A stretch of 33,784 nt of DNA from Candidatus Adlerbacteria bacterium (GCA_903900775.1 CAIUOD010000017.1:1-33784), one strand, 5' to 3'; positions 23,718 to 33,784 are shown, counted from the stretch's first letter. Made by a program: numbers and translations. Notes: generated by a model from the sequence alone, not told the origin.

Positions 23718-24668
23718 ATGATTGAATATTCTATAACTTTGCCGAGCAAGCCGCGCATTGTTTCCGAAGAGGAAAGTGCGGGAGTCTACGAAATAGACGG
23801 GCTCTATCCCGGCTATGGCCACACGCTCGGGAATTCCTTGCGCCGGATTATTCTCTCATCGCTCCCGGGAGCGGCTATTACTTCGGTTAAGATCGAAGGC
23901 GTCGAGCATGAATTTTCTACCATCGACGGCTTGCGCGAGGATGTCATCACGCTCTTGCTCAATTTGAAAAAACTCCGTTTTGAACTAGTCACCAGCGAGC
24001 CGCAAGTGGTGTCGCTCTCGGTCAAAGGCCCGATGAAGGTCTCGGGCGCCGATTTGAATTTGCCCGGCCAGGTCCGCCTCCTGAACTCCAACTCGTATTT
24101 GTGCGAATTGACCCAGAAGAACAGCGCGCTCAATTTAGAACTCCGTGTCGAGCGCGGTTTGGGTTATGTCCCGCGCGAGGCGCTCAAAAAAGACCGCGCC
24201 GAGATAGGGGAGATCCCGGTGGATGCCATTTTCTCGCCTATTCGCCGCGTGAACTATGAGGTAGAGAATATGCGCGTCGGCGATCGGACGGATTTCAACC
24301 GCCTGCGTATCACTATCGAGACCGACGGCACGCTCTCGCCGCGCGCGGCACTCGAGCAGTCGGTAGAGGTCATGATCACCCAACTCAAAGCCATCATCGG
24401 TTTTAGAGAAGAGGAGATCGTGAGCGCCTCTAGCACAGCACCCGAGCCCCTAGCGGCCGAAACCTCGACCGATGTCATGAAGACCCGCATCGAGGATCTC
24501 GAGCTCTCTGCACGCGCGGTCTCGGCGCTTGAGCGTGCTGGCATCCGCACCATCGGCGGCCTCGCACGCAAAAAAGAAACCGATTTAACGGATATCGAAG
24601 GCCTCGGCCCCAAAGCTATCCAGGAGATTAAACGCGCTTTGGCGAACTTCGGCATCGTCCTTAAATAA
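23718..24668 (+). CDS. rpoA: DNA-directed RNA polymerase subunit alpha
   Basis: GYGHTLGNSLRRIILSSLPGAAITSVKIEGVEHEFSTIDGLREDV...; C-terminal alpha-CTD. Confidence 0.97.
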   Translation: MIEYSITLPSKPRIVSEEESAGVYEIDGLYPGYGHTLGNSLRRIILSSLPGAAITSVKIEGVEHEFSTIDGLREDVITLLLNLKKLRFELVTSEPQVVSLSVKGPMKVSGADLNLPGQVRLLNSNSYLCELTQKNSALNLELRVERGLGYVPREALKKDRAEIGEIPVDAIFSPIRRVNYEVENMRVGDRTDFNRLRITIETDGTLSPRAALEQSVEVMITQLKAIIGFREEEIVSASSTAPEPLAAETSTDVMKTRIEDLELSARAVSALERAGIRTIGGLARKKETDLTDIEGLGPKAIQEIKRALANFGIVLK

Positions 24669-24673
24669 TAATC

Positions 24674-25021
24674 ATGCGTCACCACAACTCCAACCGAAAA
24701 TTTGGCAGACCAACCGACCAACGCCGGGCGTTGCTTAAATCGCTCGCGCGTTCTCTCGTGAAGACCGGCCATGTGAAAACGACCGAAGCGCGCGCTAAAG
24801 AAATCCGCCCCCTGGTTGAGAAGCTCGTGACTCGCGGCAAAACCGACACCGTGTCCAACCGCCGACTCTTGGTAGCCCGCTTGGGCGACGAGGCAACGGT
24901 CGGAGCACTTATCAAAAAGGCGTCCGGCTACAAAGGGCGCGCGGGCGGCTACCTGCGCATCACCAAGCTCGAAGCGCGCAAGGGAGATGGCTCGCCGATG
25001 GCCGTTATTGAATTCGTATAA
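24674..25021 (+). CDS. rplQ: 50S ribosomal protein L17
   Basis: MRHHNSNRKFGRPTDQRRALLKSLARSLVKTGHVKTTEARAKEIRPLVEKLVT. Confidence 0.97.
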   Translation: MRHHNSNRKFGRPTDQRRALLKSLARSLVKTGHVKTTEARAKEIRPLVEKLVTRGKTDTVSNRRLLVARLGDEATVGALIKKASGYKGRAGGYLRITKLEARKGDGSPMAVIEFV

Positions 25022-25026
25022 CCGTT

Positions 25027-25371
25027 ATGATTACCATTGATGCAAAAGATAAGACTCTCGGGCGCGTAGCCAGCGCGGCGGCTAAGGCACTGCTCGGCAA
25101 ACGCTCGGCCGACTTCGCCAAGAACGTCGTCGCCCAAGATGGTGTGACCATCGAGAATGCCTCCAAAGTGAAGCTCTCGGGCAACAACAAAGCGCGTGAC
25201 ATGAAATATGTCCGCTACTCGGGCTACCCGGGCGGGCAGAAAATCGAAAGTTATGCTATGCTCACCGCGCGCCGCGGGGGTAAAGAGGCGATCCGCCGCG
25301 CCGTCTTGGGGATGCTCCCGAAGAATCGCTTGCAGAAGCCGCGTATCAAACTGCTCACCATCAACGACTAA
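25027..25371 (+). CDS. rplM: 50S ribosomal protein L13
   Basis: MITIDAKDKTLGRVASAAAKALLGK...VRYSGYPGGQKIESY...AVLGMLPKNRLQK. Confidence 0.95.
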   Translation: MITIDAKDKTLGRVASAAAKALLGKRSADFAKNVVAQDGVTIENASKVKLSGNNKARDMKYVRYSGYPGGQKIESYAMLTARRGGKEAIRRAVLGMLPKNRLQKPRIKLLTIND

Positions 25372-25382
25372 ATATAATTTCT

Positions 25383-25823
25383 ATGGCTACGACTACTACC
25401 AAAACAGTAAAAGAGACTGCTGCGAAGAGCGGGGAGCGCTACCTGCAAGCCACTGGCCGCCGCAAGACGGCTATCGCCCGCGCGCGTCTCACCCCCTCGC
25501 CCCGCACCTCGGTTTTTGTTAATGATAAAGAGCTCAACGAATATTTCCCGACCGAGACGCTCCGCACGACTGCGCTTGAGCCGTTTTTGAAGGTCTCGCT
25601 CCCGACGCAATTTGCGGTCCGCATTATCGTCCGCGGCGGCGGTATTGCCGGCCAGGCCGTCGCGGTGCGCCACGCTATCACGCGCGCCTTGGTTGAATAC
25701 GACAAAGAATTGCGCGTCGTGCTCAAGAAAGAAGGATTCCTCAAGCGCGACCAGCGCGCCAAAGAACGCCGCAAGGCCGGCTTCGTCAAAGCCCGCAAGC
25801 GCAAGCAGTGGAGTAAACGCTAA
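25383..25823 (+). CDS. rpsI: 30S ribosomal protein S9
   Basis: [19 protein letters not shown]...[27 protein letters not shown]...[20 protein letters not shown]. Confidence 0.97.
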   Translation: MATTTTKTVKETAAKSGERYLQATGRRKTAIARARLTPSPRTSVFVNDKELNEYFPTETLRTTALEPFLKVSLPTQFAVRIIVRGGGIAGQAVAVRHAITRALVEYDKELRVVLKKEGFLKRDQRAKERRKAGFVKARKRKQWSKR

Positions 25824-25830
25824 TTACAAA

Positions 25831-25863
25831 AAGAAAATTCCCGCGAAAGCGGGATTTTCTTTT
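25831..25863 (+). terminator. Rho-independent terminator after rpsI
   Basis: aagaaaattCCCGCgaaaGCGGGattttctttt hairpin with one bulge and T-rich 3' arm. Confidence 0.85.
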
Positions 25864-25876
25864 GACCAAAAATTTA

Positions 25877-25906
25877 TAGACAACAGGGCTAATTTTATGC
25901 TATTTT
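25877..25906 (+). promoter_or_regulatory. Putative promoter TAGACA-N18-TATTTT
   Basis: TAGACA 25877-25882, TATTTT 25901-25906; upstream of an SD-led orphan gene. Confidence 0.5.
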
Positions 25907-25938
25907 GGGGGTCGCAATGTTCCAGAGGAGTGCCGAAA

Positions 25939-26382
25939 ATGGGAAGAAACACCCTGTTCTGCTCGTTCTGCGGCAAGTCGCAGCACGAGGTCCGCAAGCT
26001 CATCGCCGGCCCGACCGTCTTCATCTGCAATGAATGCATCGTGCTCTGTGGCGACATCATAAACGAACAGCCCCGTACAGCCGGAGTTCTAGCTATTGAT
26101 TTGCTCAATGCCCTCAAGCCGGCAGATGGCGAGTCGGCGTTGAGTTGGCTGATGAACCTTCGGATTACGTTGGGGGCGATGGCGGAAGAGCACGTCAGTC
26201 CTGGAGTTGCAAGGCTTCGGGCCGCAATCACCGAGGCCACTGGGCGGCTCGCCGAAATCAAAGCCCGCCTCGATACAGAGATCGACGTCGAGACGAGACA
26301 CATCGCCGATATGGAGGCCGAGCTCAGTTCGTTGGTCCCCCCGGCGATCCCTCGGCTCGGAGATGCTCTCAAAACCACGTAG
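25939..26382 (+). CDS. Orphan ClpX-type C4 zinc-finger protein with coiled-coil-like C-terminus, no AAA+ domain
   Basis: [36 protein letters not shown] is a ClpX zinc-binding domain; no Walker motifs. GAGGAG 8 nt before ATG 25939. Confidence 0.85.
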   Translation: MGRNTLFCSFCGKSQHEVRKLIAGPTVFICNECIVLCGDIINEQPRTAGVLAIDLLNALKPADGESALSWLMNLRITLGAMAEEHVSPGVARLRAAITEATGRLAEIKARLDTEIDVETRHIADMEAELSSLVPPAIPRLGDALKTT

Positions 26383-26407
26383 CCGGGACGATCGGCAACA
26401 GCAAGAG

Positions 26408-26445
26408 AGGCGGCACATTACTACGTGCCGCCTTTGCTATTTTTG
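26408..26445 (+). terminator. Rho-independent terminator
   Basis: AGGCGGCAC-attactac-GTGCCGCCT (26408-26433), then ttgctattttt. Confidence 0.85.
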
Positions 26446-26470
26446 ACCAATCTCGTTTTTTGTGTAAAAT
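26443..26470 (+). promoter_or_regulatory. Promoter TTGACC-N16-TAAAAT for grpE-dnaK
   Basis: TTGACC about 26443-26448, TAAAAT 26465-26470; -10 ends 10 nt before the grpE ATG. Confidence 0.65.
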
Positions 26471-26480
26471 AGAGAGAATT

Positions 26481-27011
26481 ATGAGTGACGAAGAAGAGTT
26501 TGTGCCTGAAGATGAGGCAGAGGAGGGGCCTGGCCTCGTTAAAAAATTACGGGAGAAATTAAAAAAAGCAGTCGAAGAAAAGCAAGAATATTTAGAGGGT
26601 TGGCAGAGGGCCCGCGCCGACTTCGCCAACTATAAGCGGGAGGAGGCCGGCCTGCACACCGACAAAGAGGCGCGCATTAAAGCGAATCTGGTTGAAGAAA
26701 TACTGCCACTCTTGGATTCGCTCGATGCCGCGCTCAAGTCACCCTCATTCGAGAAAGCTAATACTGAATTGAAGAAGGGCATCGCGTGCATTTATCAGCA
26801 GTTTTTGAACGTTCTCAAGCGCATCGGGGTTGAGCCGATAGGAGAAGTGGGCCAGCCGTTCGACCCGTATAAGCACGAGGCCTTGAACGAAGAGGTAGTT
26901 GAAGTGGAAAAGTTAAATCACACTATTGTTGCCGTGCATCGCTCGGGATATACTCTTGGCGACAGGGTGGTCCGGCCGGCGCAGGTGTCGGTCGGCGCGT
27001 ATAAAAAATAA
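26481..27011 (+). CDS. grpE: Nucleotide exchange factor GrpE
   Basis: EYLEGWQRARADFANYKREE...EEILPLLDSLDAAL...GVEPIGEVGQPFDPYKHEAL; adjacent to dnaK. Start trimmed to ATG 26481. Confidence 0.95.
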   Translation: MSDEEEFVPEDEAEEGPGLVKKLREKLKKAVEEKQEYLEGWQRARADFANYKREEAGLHTDKEARIKANLVEEILPLLDSLDAALKSPSFEKANTELKKGIACIYQQFLNVLKRIGVEPIGEVGQPFDPYKHEALNEEVVEVEKLNHTIVAVHRSGYTLGDRVVRPAQVSVGAYKK

Positions 27012-27036
27012 CGTTATTAAGTAATTATATAAAGCT

Positions 27037-28947
<1,911 letters not shown>

Positions 28948-28964
28948 GGTCTATTCATAACGAT

Positions 28965-29546
28965 ATGAGCAAACGGGTCTTTATAGCCCACGGCTGGGAC
29001 GGCACTCCTGATGAGGGTTGGTTCCCTTGGCTCAAAAAAGAACTCGAATCAAGGGGATTTGAAGTTCACATACCGCAATTGCCTGACACGGCAAATCCAC
29101 GAATCTATAACTGGATCCCCGCACTCGCCGAGGCGATCGTTTCTCCCGACGAGCAAACCTACCTCGTGGGGCACAGCATGGGTTGCCAGGCCGTTGCACG
29201 GTATCTTGAGACCTTGCCTGACGGAATAAAAGTCGGGGGAGTTGTCTTTGTCGCTGGCTTTTTTAAACATCTATCCGGCTTGGGAGATAGTCCTGATGAA
29301 AAAGAAACAGATAAACATTGGCTCGGAGCGCCGCTTGATTTTGAAAAGGTAAAATCACACCTGCTCAAAAGCATTGCGCTTTTCTCCGACGACGACCCGT
29401 GGGTTCCGCTCGATAATCAAGACGACTTCAGAGACAAGCTCGGTTCAGAAATAATCATAGAGCACGCGATGGGACATTTTACTGAAGGAAACGGCGTCAA
29501 AGAACTCCCGATTGTGCTCCAAAAAATTCTGGAGATGTCACAATGA
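28965..29546 (+). CDS. RBBP9/YdeN-like alpha/beta hydrolase
   Basis: RVFIAHGWDGTPDEGWFPWLKKELESRGFEVHIPQLP, TYLVGHSMGCQAVARYLE (GHSMG nucleophile elbow), FSDDDPWVP. Confidence 0.88.
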   Translation: MSKRVFIAHGWDGTPDEGWFPWLKKELESRGFEVHIPQLPDTANPRIYNWIPALAEAIVSPDEQTYLVGHSMGCQAVARYLETLPDGIKVGGVVFVAGFFKHLSGLGDSPDEKETDKHWLGAPLDFEKVKSHLLKSIALFSDDDPWVPLDNQDDFRDKLGSEIIIEHAMGHFTEGNGVKELPIVLQKILEMSQ

Positions 29547-30136
29547 CCAAATATCTCTTGAATTCTGGCGGCACTAAACATGATCCCGAATTGGCGCGGA
29601 AGTTTTTTGCCGCAATGGCTGAAGGGTTAAATAGTCCCCGCGTATTGATATGCTGTTTTGCGCAACCTCGCGAAGATTGGGAAGGCAAGTTTATAGAAGA
29701 CACCGCCTCTTTGCCCGATTTATTTCCTGATGGAATACGTCCGACTTTCGAATTGGCTTTTCCTGCAAGCTTCGAGCAACAAATTAAAAATTCGGATGCT
29801 GTTTTTATCCACGGCGGGGACGACCACCTCTTGCAATACTGGTTAAAGAAATTTGATATACCGAAAATTTGGGACGAGAAGGTGGTGGCTACCAGCTCTG
29901 CAAGCTCACATGCTCTCGTAAAACATTTTTGGACCTGCGACTGGCGACAGTGCATGGAAGGGCTCGGCATTTTGCCGATAAAGTTCCTGGCGCATTATCA
30001 ATCGGCGTATGGAGTCGACGATTCGCGCGGCCCAGTTGATTGGGAGAAGGGGTACAAAGAGTTAGAGGCACACGGGGACACATCTTTACCAATTTACGCG
30101 CTTCATGAGGGCGAGTTTGTTGCTTTTGAAAAGTAA
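29543..30136 (+). CDS. Peptidase S51/type-1-glutamine-amidotransferase-like protein
   Basis: MTKYLLNSGGTKHDPELARKFFAAM...SDAVFIHGGDDHLLQYWL...VVATSSASSHALVKHFWTCD; 4-nt overlap with upstream CDS. Confidence 0.7.
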   Translation: MTKYLLNSGGTKHDPELARKFFAAMAEGLNSPRVLICCFAQPREDWEGKFIEDTASLPDLFPDGIRPTFELAFPASFEQQIKNSDAVFIHGGDDHLLQYWLKKFDIPKIWDEKVVATSSASSHALVKHFWTCDWRQCMEGLGILPIKFLAHYQSAYGVDDSRGPVDWEKGYKELEAHGDTSLPIYALHEGEFVAFEK

Positions 30137-30137
30137 T

Positions 30138-30794
30138 ATGGAAGAAATATTCAGATCCATCGACAATGCCGTTGTGGGGATGTTTAGTTCGGAATCAAGC
30201 GGGCATGATATCAATCATCTCCGAAGAGTATTCAATATTGCGCTACACATTCAAAAAATTGAAGGCGGCGACGGATTGGTGATTGGGGCATCCGCTCTAC
30301 TGCATGACGTCCATAGACTGATGGTGAAAGAAATGGGGGCGTTTTGCTCACCCCGTGATTCGCTCGACAAAGTTGCCCAGATAATCGGCCGAACGCTCTT
30401 GCCCGACGATAAGTTAAAAAGTGTTTTGCATTGTATTGAATATCACGAAGAATACGGTTTTTCCGATGTAGGGAAAACGGTAAGCGATATCGAAACGTTA
30501 ATCCTTCAAGATGCTGACAACTTAGACGCCATGGGAGCGATCGGCATTGGTAGAACATTTAGCTTCGGCGGAGCGCATGGGCTCCCCATGTGGATCCTGG
30601 GTAAGCCTTTCGATCGAGACACCTTCGACGAAACGGCCGCGGACCCCTCGACCATACATCACTTCTATAGCAAACTATTGAAACTCAAAGACAATATGAA
30701 TACCGCCACTGGGAAGAAAATGGCTCAAGAGCGCCATCTGTTTATGGGAAATTTTCTTAAACAATTCTTTGCAGAATGGAATGGCGAGGTATAG
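30138..30794 (+). CDS. HD-domain phosphohydrolase
   Basis: GHDINHLRRVFNIALHI...ASALLHDVHRL...EYHEEYGF...LQDADNLDAMGAIGIGRTF. Confidence 0.88.
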   Translation: MEEIFRSIDNAVVGMFSSESSGHDINHLRRVFNIALHIQKIEGGDGLVIGASALLHDVHRLMVKEMGAFCSPRDSLDKVAQIIGRTLLPDDKLKSVLHCIEYHEEYGFSDVGKTVSDIETLILQDADNLDAMGAIGIGRTFSFGGAHGLPMWILGKPFDRDTFDETAADPSTIHHFYSKLLKLKDNMNTATGKKMAQERHLFMGNFLKQFFAEWNGEV

Positions 30795-30803
30795 TAGCAA
30801 GAT

Positions 30804-31064
30804 ATGAAAATCGAAAAGAAGATCTGGCCGGCATACTTCGACAAAATAATGTCGGGGGAGAAGACCTTTGAGCTTCGTCTCGCAGACTGGGAATGCAATC
30901 CTGGCGACACGCTCCTCTTGCGTGAATGGGATCCAGAGACCAAACAATACACAGGGCGAGAAATCGAAAAGACAGTAACCTACGTGCTCAAGACAAAAGA
31001 TGTAACCTTGTTTCCCAAGGAAGACGTCGAGAAATACGGTTACCAAATCATCTCGATTAAATAA
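30804..31064 (+). CDS. ASCH/DUF3850-like domain protein
   Basis: MKIEKKIWPAYFDKIMSGEKTFELRLADWECNPGDTLLLREWDPETKQYTGREIEKTVTYVLK. Confidence 0.82.
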   Translation: MKIEKKIWPAYFDKIMSGEKTFELRLADWECNPGDTLLLREWDPETKQYTGREIEKTVTYVLKTKDVTLFPKEDVEKYGYQIISIK

Positions 31065-31067
31065 GCC

Positions 31068-31676
31068 ATGGACCTCAAAGAAACGTACAACAAAATAGCG
31101 GAGGATTGGCATAAGGATCACTCAGCCGATAGTTGGTGGGTCGAGGGTACAGAATATCTGCTTTCGCTTTTGCCTGCCCACACCACCATCCTCGACATTG
31201 GCTGCGGTTCTGGAGTTAAATCTGCTTATCTCGCGGGCAAAGGGTTTGTGGTCACCGGCGGAGATTTTTCAGAAAAAATGGTAGAGATTGCTCGGCGCGA
31301 AGTGCCGGGCGTGATTTTTGAAGTCCTCGATTTTTACAACCTCGACACCTGGCCTCAATCCTACGACTGTGTGTTTGCCCAAGCAGCGCTTCTCCATATC
31401 CCCAAAAAAGATATTCCAGCGATTCTAGAAAATCTTAAACATGTACTCAAAAAAGATGGGCTGCTGTACTTAGCGGTTAAAGAGTTGCGGCCTAACGCCC
31501 GTGACGAAGAAATGAAAACAGAAAATGATTATGGGTATGAATACCAGCGTTTCTTTAGCTACTTCACCGTCCCAGAACTCACCTCATTTCTTGAGCATGC
31601 CGGCCTAACTATTGTCCATGAAAGTGTGACTCCTTCAAACAATACGAATTGGATCCAAATAATTGCTAGAAAGTAA
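31068..31676 (+). CDS. Class I SAM-dependent methyltransferase
   Basis: TTILDIGCGSGVKSAYLAGKGFVVTGGDFSEKMVEIAR; YDCVFAQAALLHIPKKDIPAILENLKHVLKKDGLLYLAVK. Confidence 0.92.
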   Translation: MDLKETYNKIAEDWHKDHSADSWWVEGTEYLLSLLPAHTTILDIGCGSGVKSAYLAGKGFVVTGGDFSEKMVEIARREVPGVIFEVLDFYNLDTWPQSYDCVFAQAALLHIPKKDIPAILENLKHVLKKDGLLYLAVKELRPNARDEEMKTENDYGYEYQRFFSYFTVPELTSFLEHAGLTIVHESVTPSNNTNWIQIIARK

Positions 31677-31695
31677 CAACCGAAAATAAAGAAGG

Positions 31696-31717
31696 CCCGG
31701 ACAGTATGTCGTCCGGG
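31696..31717 (-). terminator. Hairpin terminator for the minus-strand orphan gene
   Basis: CCCGGAC-agtatgtc-GTCCGGG; on the minus strand it is followed by ccttctttatttt. Confidence 0.65.
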
Positions 31718-31739
31718 ACCCTCATCAACCCTCACACCA

Positions 31740-32060
31740 TTAATCGCCAGGTGGCGGCAACTCGCGGTAGCGCCCCTTCAGACTGCGGTCGGCCCACTCT
31801 AATCCACAAGATCCCGCCACCAACTTAGCGGGGGCAGCGCCTTTTCTCGTGAGAGCAGGATTGCCCTGCGTCATAGAGGCGAGACCCTTCTCGAAAGCGG
31901 CGATGTATTCGTCGAAAGGCTCACCGTTGACCGTCAGAACATCTGCGGGAAGGGGTTCACCATCCGGAAGACCAATCGCACCGCCCTTTGACCAGGCTTC
32001 CGCGAACGTAACCGTAGCCATCGATCCAGCATCGTTTGCGGTATTTGGTCTACCGCGCAT
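31740..32060 (-). CDS. Orphan small protein, hypothetical
   Basis: ATG at 32060 (MRGRPNTANDAGSMATVTFAEAW...) with GAGGTGC SD (complement of 32064-32070). The track start at 32132 is a TTG overlapping the promoter. Confidence 0.55.
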   Translation of the reverse strand: MRGRPNTANDAGSMATVTFAEAWSKGGAIGLPDGEPLPADVLTVNGEPFDEYIAAFEKGLASMTQGNPALTRKGAAPAKLVAGSCGLEWADRSLKGRYRELPPPGD

Positions 32061-32094
32061 TTTGCACCTCGCCTGCTTGTTTGCGCCAAACCCA

Positions 32095-32123
32095 AACTTA
32101 ACACTCAAGACACTTTTAGTCAA
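32095..32123 (-). promoter_or_regulatory. Minus-strand promoter TTGACT-N17-TAAGTT
   Basis: + strand AGTCAA 32118-32123 and AACTTA 32095-32100 with 17-nt spacer. Confidence 0.6.
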
Positions 32124-32177
32124 ATTGGCCAAATTATGTGAAAATCGCCATATAGTGCGGATATTTAGTTTTTGTGT

Positions 32178-32183
32178 TATAAT
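32178..32183 (+). promoter_or_regulatory. -10 box TATAAT for the ABC exporter gene
   Basis: Consensus TATAAT ending 8 nt before ATG 32192. Confidence 0.6.
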
Positions 32184-32191
32184 TGTATTTC

Positions 32192-33574
32192 ATGCCTGAA
32201 GAAAAGAAGAAAACGGGTTTGGGTGGCGTTGTTGCGACCTATTGGCGGTATACCAAACGGTATCCCGGCCTTTTGAGCGTGATGATAGGCGGCACCATTT
32301 TGCTCCAGGTCGCCAACCTGGTAGCGCCTCTTTACCTGCGCAATCTCTTCAACACGTTGGTTGCCAAAGCGCCCAGCCCCGAGATTATTCACCCTCTCGT
32401 CGCAATCCTCCTCATTATCGCGGCTATGTGGTTCCTCGATTGGCTCTCGAGGCGCTTCCAGGGCTACGCCAACACCCACATCGAGGCGCGCATCATGAGC
32501 GACCTACAAGCCGACGCGTTCGAGTATCTGCTCGGGCATTCGCACAATTTTTTCATCTCCAATTTCGCGGGCTCCTTAACCCACAAAGTTAAGCAGTACG
32601 GCCGGGCGTTCGAGGTGGTGTTCGACAGCGTCGTCCTGCAATTCTTCCCAACCCTGCTCTTCGTCGTGGGTGCGGTGGTCGTGCTCTTCTTGCGCAATCA
32701 TACTTTGGGTATCGCCCTCGGTCTATGGTCAATTGGTTTTGTCTGGTTTCAGCTCTGGGTGGCAAAAATCCGCCAACCGGTACGCCGCGTTCGCGCCGAG
32801 ATGGACACTAAAGTGACTGGCTCCTTGGCTGATGCTATCGGCAATCAATCTGCCATTGCGCTCTTTTCGGGCAGTCGCTACGAACAGAACATATTTAAGA
32901 AAGTCATCGGGGAATGGCACGCAGCCACCATCCGTCTGTGGCATACCGATGAGTGGATATGGGCAGGCATTGGGCTTTTTATCATCGGCATCCAGGCCGG
33001 GCTCTTGTATGGTGCGGTCATTTTTTGGAGCCGAGGGCTTTTAACCATTGGCGACTTCGTGCTCATCCAGGCCTATCTCATCAACACCTTCGATCGTTTG
33101 GTCGGCATTAATCGCGAGTTGCGCATGTTCTATGGCTCTATGGCCGAAGCAAGCGAGATGCTTGAAATATTGCAGATGCCGCACGAGATTGCGGATGTTA
33201 CCCATGCAAAAAATTTAGCGATACAAAATGGCACGGTTGTCTTCGACGATGTCAATTTTAGTTTCAGCAAAGACCGGCCGGTGCTCACCAACTTTAATCT
33301 CACTATCCAAGGCGGTGAGAAGATTGCCCTCGTCGGACCCTCGGGCGCGGGCAAATCAACCATCACCAAGTTGCTTTTGCGCCTCCATGATTTGCCCCAG
33401 GCCGCGCGCGGCCGGATACTCATCGACGGGCAAAATATTGCCGAAGTGGCGCAGGATTCTCTGCGCGATGCGGTAGCGTTCGTCCCGCAGGAGCCGGTGC
33501 TCTTCCATCGGACGCTCCTGGAGAACATTCGCTACGGCCGGCGCAATGCCTCTGATAGTAAGTTCAACAAGTAA
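32192..33574 (+). CDS. ABC transporter permease/ATP-binding protein (exporter type), truncated in the NBD by an IS30-type insertion
   Basis: Exporter TM domain, then Walker A GPSGAGKST and Q-loop FVPQEPVLFHRTLLENIRYGRRNASD, then stop. No LSGGQ signature or Walker B; transposase sequence follows immediately. Confidence 0.88.
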   Translation: MPEEKKKTGLGGVVATYWRYTKRYPGLLSVMIGGTILLQVANLVAPLYLRNLFNTLVAKAPSPEIIHPLVAILLIIAAMWFLDWLSRRFQGYANTHIEARIMSDLQADAFEYLLGHSHNFFISNFAGSLTHKVKQYGRAFEVVFDSVVLQFFPTLLFVVGAVVVLFLRNHTLGIALGLWSIGFVWFQLWVAKIRQPVRRVRAEMDTKVTGSLADAIGNQSAIALFSGSRYEQNIFKKVIGEWHAATIRLWHTDEWIWAGIGLFIIGIQAGLLYGAVIFWSRGLLTIGDFVLIQAYLINTFDRLVGINRELRMFYGSMAEASEMLEILQMPHEIADVTHAKNLAIQNGTVVFDDVNFSFSKDRPVLTNFNLTIQGGEKIALVGPSGAGKSTITKLLLRLHDLPQAARGRILIDGQNIAEVAQDSLRDAVAFVPQEPVLFHRTLLENIRYGRRNASDSKFNK

Positions 33575-33784
33575 GTGCAACACCGAGTAATCTAGAAGGG
33601 TGATGCAATACAAGCATTTTTCAGTAGAAGAACGGGAGAATAAACAGCACGGGCATTGGGAGAAAAGGTCGGTCAGAGCCATTGCACAGGAGCTTGGCAG
33701 GAGCCCCGCCTCGGTGTCGAGAGAACTCCGGAGGAACTATCCGCCGGAGCGGAAGGTCTACACCTCTCGCCTAGCACACGAGCG
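33557..33784 (+). mobile_element. Left end of an IS30-family insertion element, truncated by window edge
   Basis: taagttcaacaagtaagtgcaacacc-like terminus at the ABC break point, followed by an IS30-type transposase N-terminus. Exact left boundary is uncertain. Confidence 0.75.
33603..33784 (+). CDS. IS30-family transposase, N-terminal part (runs off window; not in ORF track)
   Basis: MQYKHFSVEERENKQHGHWEKRSVRAIAQELGRSPASVSRELRRNYPPERKVYTSRLAHER: IS30 HTH signature. Confidence 0.88.
   Translation, partial: MQYKHFSVEERENKQHGHWEKRSVRAIAQELGRSPASVSRELRRNYPPERKVYTSRLAHE

Noticed and set aside
26145-26480. N-terminal extension of grpE in the track ORF
   Set aside because: Covers the upstream orphan gene's terminator and the grpE promoter; the natural start is ATG 26481.
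32061-32132. Upstream TTG start for the minus-strand orphan gene
   Set aside because: It falls within the predicted -35/-10 region; the ATG at 32060 has a proper GAGGTG SD.
31849-32199. 116-aa plus-strand ORF
   Set aside because: Antisense to the minus-strand orphan gene, which has its own SD, promoter and terminator.

Overview
The window looks like a Patescibacteria/CPR (Parcubacteria-like, possibly Kaiserbacteria) chromosome segment. This placement is inferred from gene families and gene style; there is no rRNA here to confirm it. Order of content: 3' end of ychF; a DUF5671-like membrane protein; a giant leucyl-tRNA synthetase; a sigma-region-4/HARE-HTH regulator; membrane proteins; mltG; a HicBA-like toxin-antitoxin pair; mnmA; an ATP-cone/PD-(D/E)XK nuclease; a repair-flavoured island (RecB-like nuclease, MGMT/ATL, UNG); an M3 peptidase; a short alaS; an actin-like/baseplate-J-like pair; infA-rpmJ-rpsM-rpsK-rpsD-rpoA-rplQ-rplM-rpsI; an orphan ClpX-zinc-finger protein; grpE-dnaK; a five-gene accessory operon; and an ABC exporter cut off by an IS30-type element that runs off the right edge. 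The strongest discovery candidate is the 1205-aa LeuRS. Its CP1 editing domain contains two complete-looking foreign enzyme domains of about 206 aa each: a Ham1/ITPase-like NTP pyrophosphatase and a HAD-type phosphatase. Removing both leaves a normal-sized LeuRS of about 793 aa. Other notable signals are in-frame palindromic elements inside leuS and mnmA, a -10 box only 6-14 nt from the start codon for many genes (suggesting leaderless mRNAs), and a contrasting set of small orphan genes with Shine-Dalgarno sites, similar promoters and hairpin terminators. No tRNA, rRNA or CRISPR array was found. All family calls are by eye from motifs; no search was run.
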